A DNA stretch of 64,000 nucleotides from Microcoleus sp. CAWBG506 (GCA_020883125.1 JAHREW010000008.1:96794-160793), one strand, 5' to 3'; positions 1-9,070 are shown, counted from the stretch's first letter. Notes: generated by a model from the sequence alone, not told the origin. Numbers and translations: made by a program.

Positions 1-2
1 TG

Positions 3-158
3 TGGCGTGTCTGGCAAGTGTTTAGCAATGTGCCTGCTGTCAAGGGTAATTTGCCGATTAATTCCACTCATCAATTAATTGTTAAGCATACAAGTATGAT
101 TAAATCACGCGATCGCCCTTTCTCTCCCAACTTTCTGAAAAAGTACGCCCCTGCTTGA
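3..158 (+). CDS. possible 3' end of a CDS entering from the left edge
   Basis: An open frame runs from the window edge to a TGA at 156-158 and would give a 51-residue tail. It contains no recognisable motif, and its last third carries a HIP1-like GCGATCGC and looks intergenic. It may be the end of a real gene or chance; nothing stronger can be said without the sequence to the left. Confidence 0.2.
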   Translation, partial: WRVWQVFSNVPAVKGNLPINSTHQLIVKHTSMIKSRDRPFSPNFLKKYAPA

Positions 159-227
159 CCCATCACCTCAAATCTGGTTAGTATAGAAGAAGTAAGACTT
201 GGAGAGACTTCTTGAAACTGCCAAACT

Positions 228-548
228 ATGAAAGAGCAGTCATTCCTCAGAAAAAAAATTACTGAATATCTGCTCTCACTCACCCATCGCGACGGGAAAA
301 GCAAAGCAAAATTTTTTTTGCGGTTTGGCTTTTCAGTCGATGATTGGGAAGTCATGGCAACTGCCTTGCTGCGTCATGCCGCTGACCATGAATTAGCTAA
401 AATTGAAGAATCTCCTTTTGGGACTCGGTACGTTGTTGAAGGAGAAATGCTAGCAGCAGATGGCAGAACACCCTTTGTGCGTTCTGTTTGGTTTATTGAA
501 ACCGGAGGCGACACTCCCAGGCTAGTAAGTGCCTATCCACCTGATTAA
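228..548 (+). CDS. DUF6883 family small protein (putative toxin-like partner)
   Basis: This 106-residue protein opens with a basic segment followed by YLLSLTHRDGKSKAKFFLRFGF, the typical start of DUF6883, a compact domain found alone or at the C-terminus of polymorphic toxins. The C-terminal half (VEGEMLAADGR, VRSVWFIETGGD, RLVSAYP) also fits that family. The next gene begins 8 bases after the stop and encodes a DUF4926 protein, a pairing that is common in cyanobacteria and resembles a toxin-antitoxin or toxin-immunity unit. That function is inferred from the pairing; no activity has been established that I know of. There is no signal peptide or membrane segment. Confidence 0.7.
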   Translation: MKEQSFLRKKITEYLLSLTHRDGKSKAKFFLRFGFSVDDWEVMATALLRHAADHELAKIEESPFGTRYVVEGEMLAADGRTPFVRSVWFIETGGDTPRLVSAYPPD

Positions 549-556
549 AAAAGAAA

Positions 557-781
557 ATGATTGAAGAACTTGACAGCGTTGTTTTAACAACTGATATCCC
601 CGAAAAAAACCTAAGCCAAGGCGATATTGGCACTGTAGTTTTAGTACATCAAGGTGGCGTAGGATATGAAGTAGAATTTGTTACCTTGACGGGAAAAACA
701 GTAGCTATTATCTCACTTTTTCGTTCACAAGTCCGACTCATAGGTGACAGAGAAATTGCTCACGCCCGAATGCTAGCTTAA
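557..781 (+). CDS. DUF4926 family small protein (putative antitoxin-like partner)
   Basis: A 74-residue acidic protein reading ELDSVVLTTDIPEKNLSQGD, then GTVVLVHQGGVGYEVEF, which is the DUF4926 pattern: an SH3-like beta barrel resembling fragments of translation-factor folds. It begins 8 bases after the DUF6883 gene and is almost certainly co-transcribed with it. By analogy with other two-gene modules it is the likely antitoxin or immunity partner; this is inference. Nothing downstream belongs to the unit. Confidence 0.7.
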   Translation: MIEELDSVVLTTDIPEKNLSQGDIGTVVLVHQGGVGYEVEFVTLTGKTVAIISLFRSQVRLIGDREIAHARMLA

Positions 782-899
782 ACGTTATCTAACCGGAAAG
801 CTGTTTTTATGGAAATGCGATCGCCCCTCACATCCAACTTTTAAAAAAAGCGCGTGTAGCCAGCCGCAGGTATCCCCCCTAAATCCTTTATTAATTAAC

Positions 900-1217
900 C
901 TATTTTACTGCGACAGCTAATTGCAACCCCAATTCATTTAGTAGAGTTATCAAAGCATAAATTTCTTCACCCCCACTCTCAGACAACATCCGATCTAGTT
1001 TCTCATAAATAAATTTAGCTCCCGGTGATAACTTATTCATCTGTAAATAAGCATCCACCACATCTTTAAGTCCTGCTCGCAGCAATTCAGGTTCGGGGCC
1101 TTCTGACTCCAATTCCAACATGGCCTCGATATAGCCAGCAGCACTTTCGGGGTTTTTTAGAGAAGAAATCAAGTATTCGTGGTAGCTTCTAGTTGTTGGC
1201 ACTTTGAGTTCTTTCAT
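900..1217 (-). CDS. HI1420-type addiction-module antidote-like protein
   Basis: A 105-residue protein whose layout (SYHEYLISSLKNPESAAGYIEAMLE, then a helical DNA-binding-like part, then LITLLNELGLQLAVAV) matches the HI1420-type probable addiction module antidote family, an Xre-like HTH group normally sitting just downstream of a RelE/Gp49-like toxin. The central helix-turn-helix is poorly conserved here (LSPGAKFIYEKLDRMLSES). The start ATG lies inside the 3' end of a decayed toxin frame (GATTATG context), the overlap expected for this module. The protein is therefore probably an orphan antitoxin. Downstream on its strand there is nothing but the left-edge region. Confidence 0.6.
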   Translation of the reverse strand: MKELKVPTTRSYHEYLISSLKNPESAAGYIEAMLELESEGPEPELLRAGLKDVVDAYLQMNKLSPGAKFIYEKLDRMLSESGGEEIYALITLLNELGLQLAVAVK

Positions 1218-1299
1218 AATCTCTCCAGTATTTTTTAGCTTGGCTAATATCTTGTTTGAGTTTATAGCGAATTTTTAAGCGATCGAGGACACGGCATTG
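1189..1299 (-). pseudogene. remnant of HI1419/RelE-like toxin C-terminus
   Basis: Reading the minus strand upstream of the antidote gene gives a short open frame with RLKIRYKLKQDISQAKKYW followed by RDYERTQ, then a stop at 1189-1191. The pattern DI-x2-AKKYW-x-DY is the usual C-terminus of HI1419-type toxins. A stop codon at 1300-1302 closes the frame immediately upstream, and the rest of a toxin gene is absent; the region is occupied instead by a palindromic repeat (1336-1411). It overlaps the start of the antitoxin-like gene as an intact toxin would. Confidence 0.5.
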
Positions 1300-1335
1300 C
1301 TACCCCAAAATAATCCATCGACAGGTTAATTGTAG

Positions 1336-1385
1336 GGAAACGGCACTGCCGTATCCTAATTTCGGGATACGGCAGTGCCGTTTCC
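1336..1385. terminator. perfect 21-bp inverted repeat, probable terminator/REP-like hairpin
   Basis: Arms 1336-1356 and 1365-1385 are exact reverse complements (core GGCACTGCC/GGCAGTGCC) around an 8-base loop. A partial third copy of the right arm follows at 1394-1411. It lies 9-84 bases beyond the stop of the minus-strand decarboxylase gene, so it could end that transcript, although there is no clear T-run. The extra half-copy suggests a mobile palindromic repeat. Confidence 0.65.
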
Positions 1386-1419
1386 TGATTTATGGCAGTG
1401 CCGTTTCCTAATTTCTAGC

Positions 1420-3063
1420 TTACAAATGGCAACTCATATCGCCAGATTGTTGACTGAAACGCGCGTTTTCCCGGTAGTCAACCGGACAGTCAATCACGCA
1501 AGGTACATCTTGGGCCAGGGCTTCTTTCAAAATCGGAATTAAATCCGTTGCAGCCTCGACTCGATAGCCTTTTAAACCCATACTTTCGGCAAATTTCACA
1601 AAGTCGGGATTGCCAAATTTGATGAAATCGGAATGACCAAAATGATCTTCCTGCTTCCATTCAATCAAACCATAACCGCCATCATTAAAGATGAGCGTCA
1701 CAAAATTAGTACCGACTCGCAAAGCAGTTTCTAACTCCTGACAATTCATCATGAAACCGCCGTCTCCCGTGGCTGCTACCACTTTGCGATCGGGATAAAC
1801 CAGTTTGGCGGCCAACGCGCCCGGAATCGCAATTCCCATCGCCGCAAAGCCGTTGGAAATTAAACAGGTATTTGGGCGATCGCAATGATAATTCCGCGCG
1901 ATCCACATTTTATGAGCACCCACATCAGATATTACAATATCATCAGGTCCCATCACCTGCCGCAAATCGTAAATCAATTTTTGGGGTTTAATCGGGAAAC
2001 CATCATCATTAGAATACTGTTCGTAGCCAGCCCGAATATCAGCCCGCAATTGCTTAGCAAAAGGATCGGCTTTTCCGCTTCTATCCGCACGCTGTAAAAT
2101 TTCATTAAGCGAATCAGCAATATCTCCTACAACTTCTACAGTCGGAATGTAACTGCTATCGATTTCTGATGGTAAAGCTCCAATGTGAATAATCGGAATT
2201 TTGCCATCAGGATTCCACTTTTTCGGGGAATATTCAATTAAATCATAGCCAACTGCAATCACTAAATCCGTTTCTTCAAAAGCACAGCTAATGTAATCCC
2301 GCTTTTGCAATCCCGTTGTCCATAGCGCCAAAGGATGAGTATAAGGAATTACACCTTTGCCCATGAAAGTATTCGCTGCTGGAATATTCAATCGAGTAGC
2401 AAATTCGGTCACAGCTTCACTAGCATTCGCTCGAATCGCGCCATTTCCGATTAACAACAGAGGACTTTTTGCCTTGGAAATCGCCACAGCAGCTTTATTC
2501 AAACTTTGGTAAGCACCAAAAGTTTTTTCCCGGTTGTCTTTGGTGAGAGGTGTTCCTTCCACAGGCATGGCTGCGATGTTTTCTGGCAAGTCAATGTGAA
2601 CTGCTCCCGGCTTTTCACTCTGAGCTACTTTAAAGGCTTTGCGGACAATTTCTGGGGTTGTACCGGGGCGGACAATTTGAGCTCCCCACTTAGTAACCGG
2701 GGCAAACATAGCCACCAAATCTAAATATTGGTGCGATTCTATGTGCATTCTATCAGTACCAACTTGTCCGGTAATGGCAATGAGAGGAGCGCCGTCTAAG
2801 TTAGCATCAGCCACACCGGTCATTAAGTTAGTTGCGCCGGGGCCCAAGGTGGATAAACAAACGCCGGCTTTGCCCGTGAGGCGGCCGTAAACGTCGGCCA
2901 TGAAAGCAGCGCCTTGTTCGTGACGAGTAGTAATAAATTTAATTGAGGAGTTTCTTAGGGCTTCTAGAACTTCTAGATTTTCTTCGCCTGGGAGTCCAAA
3001 AACATATTCGACGCCTTCATTCTCTAGACATTTTACCAGTAATTGAGCTGTGTTCATTTCCAT
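1420..3063 (-). CDS. thiamine-diphosphate decarboxylase, probable 2-oxoglutarate decarboxylase
   Basis: A 547-residue ThDP enzyme with the acetolactate-synthase layout: N-terminal pyrimidine domain with GLPGEEN carrying the activating Glu (about residue 27-28), a central domain, and a C-terminal domain with the ThDP/Mg motif GDGGFMMNCQELETA. Genes of this kind are often labelled acetolactate synthase. However, it sits 174 bases downstream of a succinic semialdehyde dehydrogenase gene, the arrangement described in Synechococcus PCC 7002, where the pair converts 2-oxoglutarate to succinate and closes the cyanobacterial TCA cycle. I chose the ATG at 3063 because AGAGGA lies 5 bases before it; an ATG two codons later and one at 3102 are alternatives. 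Substrate assignment rests on context. Confidence 0.75.
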   Translation of the reverse strand: MEMNTAQLLVKCLENEGVEYVFGLPGEENLEVLEALRNSSIKFITTRHEQGAAFMADVYGRLTGKAGVCLSTLGPGATNLMTGVADANLDGAPLIAITGQVGTDRMHIESHQYLDLVAMFAPVTKWGAQIVRPGTTPEIVRKAFKVAQSEKPGAVHIDLPENIAAMPVEGTPLTKDNREKTFGAYQSLNKAAVAISKAKSPLLLIGNGAIRANASEAVTEFATRLNIPAANTFMGKGVIPYTHPLALWTTGLQKRDYISCAFEETDLVIAVGYDLIEYSPKKWNPDGKIPIIHIGALPSEIDSSYIPTVEVVGDIADSLNEILQRADRSGKADPFAKQLRADIRAGYEQYSNDDGFPIKPQKLIYDLRQVMGPDDIVISDVGAHKMWIARNYHCDRPNTCLISNGFAAMGIAIPGALAAKLVYPDRKVVAATGDGGFMMNCQELETALRVGTNFVTLIFNDGGYGLIEWKQEDHFGHSDFIKFGNPDFVKFAESMGLKGYRVEAATDLIPILKEALAQDVPCVIDCPVDYRENARFSQQSGDMSCHL

Positions 3064-3237
3064 TTTGGTCCTCTGTAAGTGGGGATATGTTCTCGTGGTC
3101 AACTTTTGGCAAAAATCCTAATTAAGAGTTAGGCAAAATCCATCTGTCTTGCGGAATTGAGATCCCAGGCTGGATGCCCGTGGCACAATCAACACAGATT
3201 AATTTAGATTTTTGCCAGAAGTTGATTGAGTGCGCGC

Positions 3238-4605
3238 TTATTTTACCCACACTGTTTTAATATTAACAAATTCATGAATTCCTTGGATACTCAATTCGCG
3301 TCCGTAACCGGAGCGTTTGATGCCGCCGAAGGGTAATCTGGGGTCGGATTTGACTAAACCGTTGATGAATACTGCCCCAGCTTCTAGTTCGTTCATAAAC
3401 CGATCGCTTTCTGAGCTTACTGTAGTCCAAGCTGTCGCGGCTAAACCAAAGGACGTGCTGTTGGCTAATTCTATGGCTTCATCGATGTTAGCTACTCGGA
3501 ATACTAAAGCTACGGGCCCGAAAAATTCTTGTTGACGGGCGGCGGCTTTCAGGGGAATATCTGTCACAATAGTTGGCAAGTAGAAATTGCCGGCTTTCTC
3601 TGACAAAGCACGGCCGCCTGTTAGCAGTTTAGCTCCCGATGCGATGCAAGCTTGCACTTGATTGTCTAATTCTTTGAGGATTGCGGGAGTCGCTAAAGGG
3701 CCGATATCAGTTTCTGGTAACATCGGATCGCCTACTTTTAGTTGCTCGAATTTTTCCACAAATCCTGCGATGAATTCCTCGGCAATCTCTTCTGCTAAAA
3801 TAAACCGTTTAGCAGCGACGCAAGTTTGGCCGCTATTAAGCATTCGCGATGTTACAGCAGTGGATAAAGCTGCTGGTAAATCGGCGCTAGACATGACAAT
3901 AAAGGGGTCGCTTCCTCCCAATTCCAGCACTACTTTTTTCAAACTTTTGCCCGCCTGGGCTGCTAAACTTTCACCCGCAGGTTCGCTACCAGTGAGAGTG
4001 GCTGCTTTAACGCGATCGTCCGCAACTATCTTACCTACTTTGTCGGCTCCCACTAACAATGTTTGAAAAACGCCTTCGGGAAAGCCTGCTTCGGTGAAAA
4101 TTTCCTCTATTTTCAAAGCACATTGTGGCACGTTGGAAGCGTGTTTGAGCAACCCTACGTTGCCCGCCATCAGTGTCGGCGCTGCAAACCGAAAAACTTG
4201 CCAAAATGGGAAATTCCAGGGCATGACGGCTAAAATAACGCCCAAGGGTTGGTAGCGGACAAAGCTGCTGCTAGCGTCTGTGCTGGCTGGTACATCGGCC
4301 ATAAATTGAGCAGCGTTTTTGGCGTAGTAGCGACAAACTAGGGCGCATTTTTCGACTTCGGCGATCGCGGATTTGAGAGTTTTCCCCATTTCTAGGGTCA
4401 TCATTTTACCGTAAATTTCGCGATCGCGCTCCAAGATATCGGCAGCTTTCTGCATCCAGATAGAGCGCTGCTCGAAGGGCAGTCGCTGATATTGTTTAAA
4501 AGCTGTTTGTGCTAATCCTAGCTTGGTTTCGATTGCCGCATCTGTGAGGGGTTCAAAAGTTTCTACAGTTTCTCCCGTTGTCGGGTTGATAGTAGCAATA
4601 GCCAT
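3238..4605 (-). CDS. gabD: NAD(P)-dependent succinic semialdehyde dehydrogenase
   Basis: A 455-residue aldehyde dehydrogenase. LELGGSDPF carries the general-base Glu near residue 227, and NSGQTCVAAKRF carries the nucleophilic Cys near residue 261. MPWNFPFW marks the cofactor-binding region, and FGGIKRSGYGREL the C-terminus. Length and sequence are of the short succinic semialdehyde dehydrogenase group (Sad/GabD-like, ~455 aa). With the downstream ThDP decarboxylase it would oxidise succinic semialdehyde to succinate. Both genes lie on the minus strand with a 174-bp gap, so they are probably one operon. A GAGATAAAAC-type weak RBS lies before the ATG. Confidence 0.85.
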   Translation of the reverse strand: MAIATINPTTGETVETFEPLTDAAIETKLGLAQTAFKQYQRLPFEQRSIWMQKAADILERDREIYGKMMTLEMGKTLKSAIAEVEKCALVCRYYAKNAAQFMADVPASTDASSSFVRYQPLGVILAVMPWNFPFWQVFRFAAPTLMAGNVGLLKHASNVPQCALKIEEIFTEAGFPEGVFQTLLVGADKVGKIVADDRVKAATLTGSEPAGESLAAQAGKSLKKVVLELGGSDPFIVMSSADLPAALSTAVTSRMLNSGQTCVAAKRFILAEEIAEEFIAGFVEKFEQLKVGDPMLPETDIGPLATPAILKELDNQVQACIASGAKLLTGGRALSEKAGNFYLPTIVTDIPLKAAARQQEFFGPVALVFRVANIDEAIELANSTSFGLAATAWTTVSSESDRFMNELEAGAVFINGLVKSDPRLPFGGIKRSGYGRELSIQGIHEFVNIKTVWVK

Positions 4606-4838
4606 TGTTTTATCTCCTGTGTGAAAAACACAAAACTCCCAGTTTTTAAGCTAGCCGGGGAGTTGTATCAATGTATTACAAAATGGAAATTTACCGACCA
4701 CGTTTTCAGGTTTTGTTAATTTGCAGGTTTTGCAATTTGTTTAAAACTCTCAACTTTTAATTATAGTGCAAAATCTCGATCGCAAATCTTAAGATAATTT
4801 GCTTTTCAAGTTTAATGTTGAGCCGGAAATGCGATCGT

Positions 4839-4930
4839 TTCCGGTTGTATCGGAATGATTTAACCGCGAAGGCGCGAAGTACGCGAAGCCGTTCCCGTAG
4901 GGTAGGACGCGAAGGCAGAAAAGAGAGAGT
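4839..4930. repeat. dispersed intergenic element (ATATCAA/TTTAACCGCGAAGG family), copy 1
   Basis: Contains CGGAATGATTTAACCGCGAA followed by GGCGCGAAGTACGCGAAG and a purine-rich tail. The same block recurs in both orientations at 28213-28323, 32947-33053, 37310-37392, 45420-45475, 49122-49170 and 60415-60503, with weaker copies elsewhere. It fills much of the 464-bp gap between the dehydrogenase and the Wzc-like gene. An inserted stretch CCGTTCCCGTAGGGTAGGA is shared only with the copy near 28.3 kb. Confidence 0.7.
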
Positions 4931-4936
4931 GGGGCA

Positions 4937-5002
4937 GGGCGAAGCATTCGGGCCTATAAATTTGGGTGTTTCCCATCGGGTATTAGCCCCAATGCTTCGC
5001 CC
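4937..5002. repeat. GGGCGAAGCATT hairpin repeat
   Basis: The left arm GGGCGAAGCATT (4937-4948) and right arm AATGCTTCGCCC (4991-5002) are exact complements. Related GGGGCGAAGC blocks occur at 30075-30190, and a degenerate form (GGCAAAGCATT ... AATGCTTTGCC) at 23815-23880. It is a dispersed intergenic palindrome with no coding content. Confidence 0.6.
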
Positions 5003-5069
5003 CTACAGGGATTGGGGTAGATATAAATTGGGGGATTTCCGATTTTATTTTTACCCCAATGCTGGGTAC

Positions 5070-7400
5070 TTACACCGATTTTTCCTCGATGTAATTCTGG
5101 ACGTAAGACTGATAGTAATACCTGCTCCCTTTATCGTTATTTGCCACCATTCCCAACAGCGGAATATCGGCCATTCTCAAATCTTCCAAAGCCAACAATA
5201 GCGCTTCTCGCTCAGTTTGATTCAGCCCCACCACCAGTATCAAGCCATTAGTGTGAGCGGCCAATAAATTGGCATCGGCTAAACCCAAAAGTGGCGCAGT
5301 ATCGTATATCACTAAGTCAAAATTATTTGACAAAGCTGCCATTAAATGCTGCATTTTTCGGGAAGAAAGCACCTTGGTGGGATCGAGAGGAACAGGGCCT
5401 GATGTTAACACAAACAGGTTTTCATCGTGGGGCGATCGCAAAATCAACTTTTCCACATCTACATCATCCGCGATCGCATTGTGTAACCCTTGCCAATTCG
5501 GCAAACCCAGCATTTCGTGCACCTGCGGGCGTCGCAAATCCGCATCCACCAACAGCACTTGCTGACCCATGGCCGCGGCCGCCCGTGCTAGATTTACAGC
5601 TACAGTAGACTTGCCATCTGCTACTTGACAAGAAGTAATTACACAAGAGGCGATCGGACTATCAACCTTTAGCAAGCGAATATTAGCATTGAGCGATCGA
5701 AAAGCCTCTTGAAAGGCATCCGTCGGCATTTGCGAAATGCCCACATCCACAGTAACTGTCTCCGCAGGAGGAAGCCTCAAAATTTTATCGCTAGCAGGAA
5801 TTACCCCCAACAAAGGTAGCCGAATCGAATGTTTGACATCCTCTGGACTGTGGAACACCTTATCATTATTAAACCGTTGGGCCAACTGCGCCACCAGGGC
5901 ACCAAACACCAAACCAAACAATCCACCAACAGCCAAATTTAAAGGCATAATTGGAGCAACAGCCATCAACTCCCCATTGCGGTAGCGCGGAATTTCCGGC
6001 TTAGCAATCACCTCCCAAGCCACCTCTTTTTTACCCACAGCTTCAAGCTGCAAAGCTTGCTGTTTTGCCAACAAACTTTTCAGCGTACTATTGGTTAAAT
6101 CCGCCTCCCGCTGCAAATCGGAATAGCGCCGCAAAATCACCGGAAATCCTTGAGAATATTGATTCAACTGCTTAGCAGCTTGTTCCAAAACTTGATTTCG
6201 CACTCCCAAAACCTGAATAGTATTAGCAGTACCAATAAACTGCTCGATCAACTTAATCCGCACCGGATCTTGAAAAGCCAGCACTTGAGAATTTACCTTA
6301 CCTAAATCCGTTCCCAAAACCTGTGTAGCCTCTTTTTTCAACAAAGGAATCAGATTTTTATGCTGTTCTCGCAACAACTGCATTTGTGGAGTTTGGTCAG
6401 TATAAGTCGCGGAATTAATCGCAATTTGTCCTTCCAATTGCTGCAATTGAGTCAGCATTGCTTGATAGCGAGGCGCTTGACTCAGAGAAGAAGCCATCAG
6501 GGCTTGTTGCTGATTCAGTCCTAGCTGATTTTGCAAATTAGCATAGAGCAATCTTTGCTGATTTAGTTGGGTTTGAGCATCCAATCTTTGCGCTTGAAGT
6601 TGACTAATTTGCTGCGCTAGTTGTTGGGTTTGAATTTGCGGATCGATGAAATTGTACTGCTGACGCAATTTTTGAATTTCTGTTTGAATCGCTTGTTGGC
6701 GCTTTTGCTGATTGGGAATTTGCGATTTCACAAAATCCAGACTCTGACTAATTTGAGTTCTGGTATCTTGGACGCTATAGTTGCGGTAGCCTAACGCAAC
6801 TTTTTCTAAAACAAACTGAATTTTTTTTGGATCGAAATCCCGATACTTAACTTCGATAATCTTGGTATTTTTGAACCGATTAATTGACAACCTCGTTTGC
6901 CTATCGAATGGCAAATTCTCTGTTTTTTCGTTAAAAAGGTAGTTGTAATTAATTTCAGGATACTTCGCCCGCAACTGTTTGATAATTGGCGACATTACTT
7001 GCGGACTTTGCAAAACCTGAATTTGGGATTCGTAGTCAAAACCAGCATTTTCTGGTGTTTCGGGAGCCGCGGGTTTCAGTTTCAATTCACCGGAGTAGAT
7101 TTTTGCTAAAGTGTTTTGGGTGACAGTGGGTTCTACTAATAATTGAAATCGTCCTTCGTACTCACTTTTTTGATTCAAAGTCCAAGCAAAAACACCCGTG
7201 GTTACTGCCGCAGCCACGCCTAGGACTAAAAGCGATCGACTGCGGCATACTTCCCAAAAATTCAACGGCTCTGACTCTGTTTGTTCCAGTTCTAAAAAAT
7301 CATTTTCTCTGTCGTAAAGCACCGAAGATATTTGTCGCGTTCCTGGGGATTTTGGGTTTTTTTTAATCAGTGATATCTGAGAGTTTTTCCCTGGTTTCAT
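5070..7400 (-). CDS. Wzz/Wzc-type polysaccharide co-polymerase with BY-kinase domain
   Basis: A 776-residue inner-membrane protein of the polysaccharide co-polymerase/tyrosine autokinase family. It has an N-terminal Wzz domain with a membrane segment near residue 55-75 (LLVLGVAAAVTTGVFAW) and a long Gln-rich periplasmic coiled coil (roughly 210-470). A second membrane segment follows near 485-510, and a cytoplasmic ATPase domain with Walker A-type SCQVADGKSTVAVNLA (Lys near 596) and Walker A' LLVDADLRRP. The C-terminus RYYYQSYVQNY is a tyrosine cluster like the autophosphorylation tail of Wzc. It follows the outer-membrane export gene by 38 bases on the same strand. It probably controls chain length and export of an exopolysaccharide or sheath polymer. 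Confidence 0.85.
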   Translation of the reverse strand: MKPGKNSQISLIKKNPKSPGTRQISSVLYDRENDFLELEQTESEPLNFWEVCRSRSLLVLGVAAAVTTGVFAWTLNQKSEYEGRFQLLVEPTVTQNTLAKIYSGELKLKPAAPETPENAGFDYESQIQVLQSPQVMSPIIKQLRAKYPEINYNYLFNEKTENLPFDRQTRLSINRFKNTKIIEVKYRDFDPKKIQFVLEKVALGYRNYSVQDTRTQISQSLDFVKSQIPNQQKRQQAIQTEIQKLRQQYNFIDPQIQTQQLAQQISQLQAQRLDAQTQLNQQRLLYANLQNQLGLNQQQALMASSLSQAPRYQAMLTQLQQLEGQIAINSATYTDQTPQMQLLREQHKNLIPLLKKEATQVLGTDLGKVNSQVLAFQDPVRIKLIEQFIGTANTIQVLGVRNQVLEQAAKQLNQYSQGFPVILRRYSDLQREADLTNSTLKSLLAKQQALQLEAVGKKEVAWEVIAKPEIPRYRNGELMAVAPIMPLNLAVGGLFGLVFGALVAQLAQRFNNDKVFHSPEDVKHSIRLPLLGVIPASDKILRLPPAETVTVDVGISQMPTDAFQEAFRSLNANIRLLKVDSPIASCVITSCQVADGKSTVAVNLARAAAAMGQQVLLVDADLRRPQVHEMLGLPNWQGLHNAIADDVDVEKLILRSPHDENLFVLTSGPVPLDPTKVLSSRKMQHLMAALSNNFDLVIYDTAPLLGLADANLLAAHTNGLILVVGLNQTEREALLLALEDLRMADIPLLGMVANNDKGSRYYYQSYVQNYIEEKSV

Positions 7401-7438
7401 TTGTTTATGCAGCTTATTAGTTTCAACGTCTGTAGGAG

Positions 7439-9034
7439 CTATCGAAAAATATTGAACAATCTGAATATTCCCAATAAAGGATTAAGAGGAGCGAGGGTAC
7501 CACCTACATTATCCGAGAATGCAGCGCGACCCGATCGCCTGACCATGATCACATCATTATTTTGCAGTTTAGGATTCGCTTCATCATTAGCAGTGGCGGA
7601 AAAATTCACCTTAATAGGGATGCGGGAAACAGTACCATTAGCATTGATGCGGATTAAATCCACCGAATCCATTTCTGCCCGCGCTTTATTAAAACCGCCC
7701 GCTGCTACCAGCGCTTGATTTAAAGAAGTATTTGGCCGCAGGGCAATCGCCCCCGGCTTAATCACTTCTCCCACCACTGTCACCTTAATTGTATCCGGTG
7801 AAAAACTAGAATTAGCTACCTGGGCACCCTGAGTTTCGTCAATATTTTCGGCTTTGGGAATAATCACCGTATCTCCCTGTTGCAGCACTAAATCTTGAGA
7901 TACATCTCCTGTTTGCAAAAGTTGCCACAAATCGACATTAATAATTTGTTCAGTACCAGCCCGCGTCTGACGACGAACTTGTATTTGCCGAATATCAGCT
8001 ACGGGGGTAATGCCGCCAGCTATTTTAATCGCCCTAGTGACAGTTTGCTGCACAACGGTTTCACTAGCCGCCGTCTCAGTGGCACCAAACAAACCCGAAT
8101 TTGCACCCATGTCATTCTCTTGTAACCTAGTTTGAGAATCTTTTGCCAGAGTATAAGTACCGGGACGAGCGACTTCTCCCACCACAGCAATATTAATGGG
8201 CTGAGTGCTTTGTCCGGTAATATTGGCAACTGCTAAAGTAGGTGCTTCTTGGCGATTGAGGCTAGTTACAGTGGGAATAAATATAGTATCGCCGTCGCGC
8301 AAAGTCATATCGGCGCGCAAATCACCGTTTTGCAACAATTCCCATAAATCAACATTAATAATTTGTTCCGCTGCATTGCGTTGGGGGCGGCGGATTTTGA
8401 TTTGTCGCACGTCTGCTGACTGTGTAATACCACCAGCCATTCGCAAAGCCCGCGATATCGTGGGCATTTGAGTTCCCATTTGCTCTGCTGTGCCTCCGGG
8501 GCCCGCCGCTGAGGATATTGTATAGGCTCCTGGGCGGTTGATTTCCCCTGCGATCGCAATTTGTAAAGGACGCGGGGCCAGCAGTTTCAGTGTAATCCAA
8601 GGACGCTTTAAGTATTGACCATATCGCCCTTTGACACTATTGGCTGCTTGTTCTAAAGTCATCCCGTACACTGAAACGCTACCAATTAAGGGCAAACTTA
8701 GAGAACCGTCAGCCTGTACCTGATGTTGACCGTTGGGGCCGCTATATTCCGGGACATTAAAAATATCTAGTTGAATGCGATCGCCCGCTCCTAAAGTGTA
8801 CACTTCCGATCGTACACTCGAAGGTGTCGGTGCTGCATTGGCTGGCGTAGTTCCCGGAACCAGCGGCAATCCCGGCGCGGAGGGTACGGGTACGGGTACG
8901 GATGCGGGTACGGCTAGGGGCGGAGGGGGGGGAGGTAACTGAGCCCAACTAGGAACAGAAACTAGAATCGCCATCAGCACTGATCCAGTGAAACCGTTGA
9001 CAATATTGATTCCCAAATCACTTTTGAGCACCAT
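7439..9034 (-). CDS. Wza/GumB-type polysaccharide export outer-membrane protein (SLBB domains)
   Basis: A 531-residue secreted protein with an N-terminal hydrophobic signal (about residues 12-31, ending SWAQ) and a Pro/Val-rich linker. A polysaccharide-export domain starts at YTLGAGDRIQLDIFNVPEYS, with LIGSVSVYGMTLEQA inside it. Three SLBB-like blocks follow, each beginning with a form of VAGEINRPGAYT/VVGEVARPGTY/VVGEVIKPGAI. This is the outer-membrane channel that works with Wzc-like partners; the Wzc-like gene is directly downstream. Two SLBB blocks share repeated DNA such as INVDLWELLQ/INVDLWQLLQ, pointing to internal duplication. Confidence 0.85.
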   Translation of the reverse strand: MVLKSDLGINIVNGFTGSVLMAILVSVPSWAQLPPPPPPLAVPASVPVPVPSAPGLPLVPGTTPANAAPTPSSVRSEVYTLGAGDRIQLDIFNVPEYSGPNGQHQVQADGSLSLPLIGSVSVYGMTLEQAANSVKGRYGQYLKRPWITLKLLAPRPLQIAIAGEINRPGAYTISSAAGPGGTAEQMGTQMPTISRALRMAGGITQSADVRQIKIRRPQRNAAEQIINVDLWELLQNGDLRADMTLRDGDTIFIPTVTSLNRQEAPTLAVANITGQSTQPINIAVVGEVARPGTYTLAKDSQTRLQENDMGANSGLFGATETAASETVVQQTVTRAIKIAGGITPVADIRQIQVRRQTRAGTEQIINVDLWQLLQTGDVSQDLVLQQGDTVIIPKAENIDETQGAQVANSSFSPDTIKVTVVGEVIKPGAIALRPNTSLNQALVAAGGFNKARAEMDSVDLIRINANGTVSRIPIKVNFSATANDEANPKLQNNDVIMVRRSGRAAFSDNVGGTLAPLNPLLGIFRLFNIFR

Positions 9035-9070
9035 CGTTTTTTGCCCGATCCTTTTCCTAACCCATCACCA

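Noticed and set aside
1420-3063. Annotation as biosynthetic acetolactate synthase
   Set aside because: Neighbouring SSADH and the known cyanobacterial gene pair favour 2-oxoglutarate decarboxylase; kept only as an alternative.
4815-5201. 128-codon plus-strand frame between SSADH and the Wzc-like gene
   Set aside because: It is made of the dispersed element and the GGGCGAAGCATT hairpin and then runs antisense into the Wzc-like gene.
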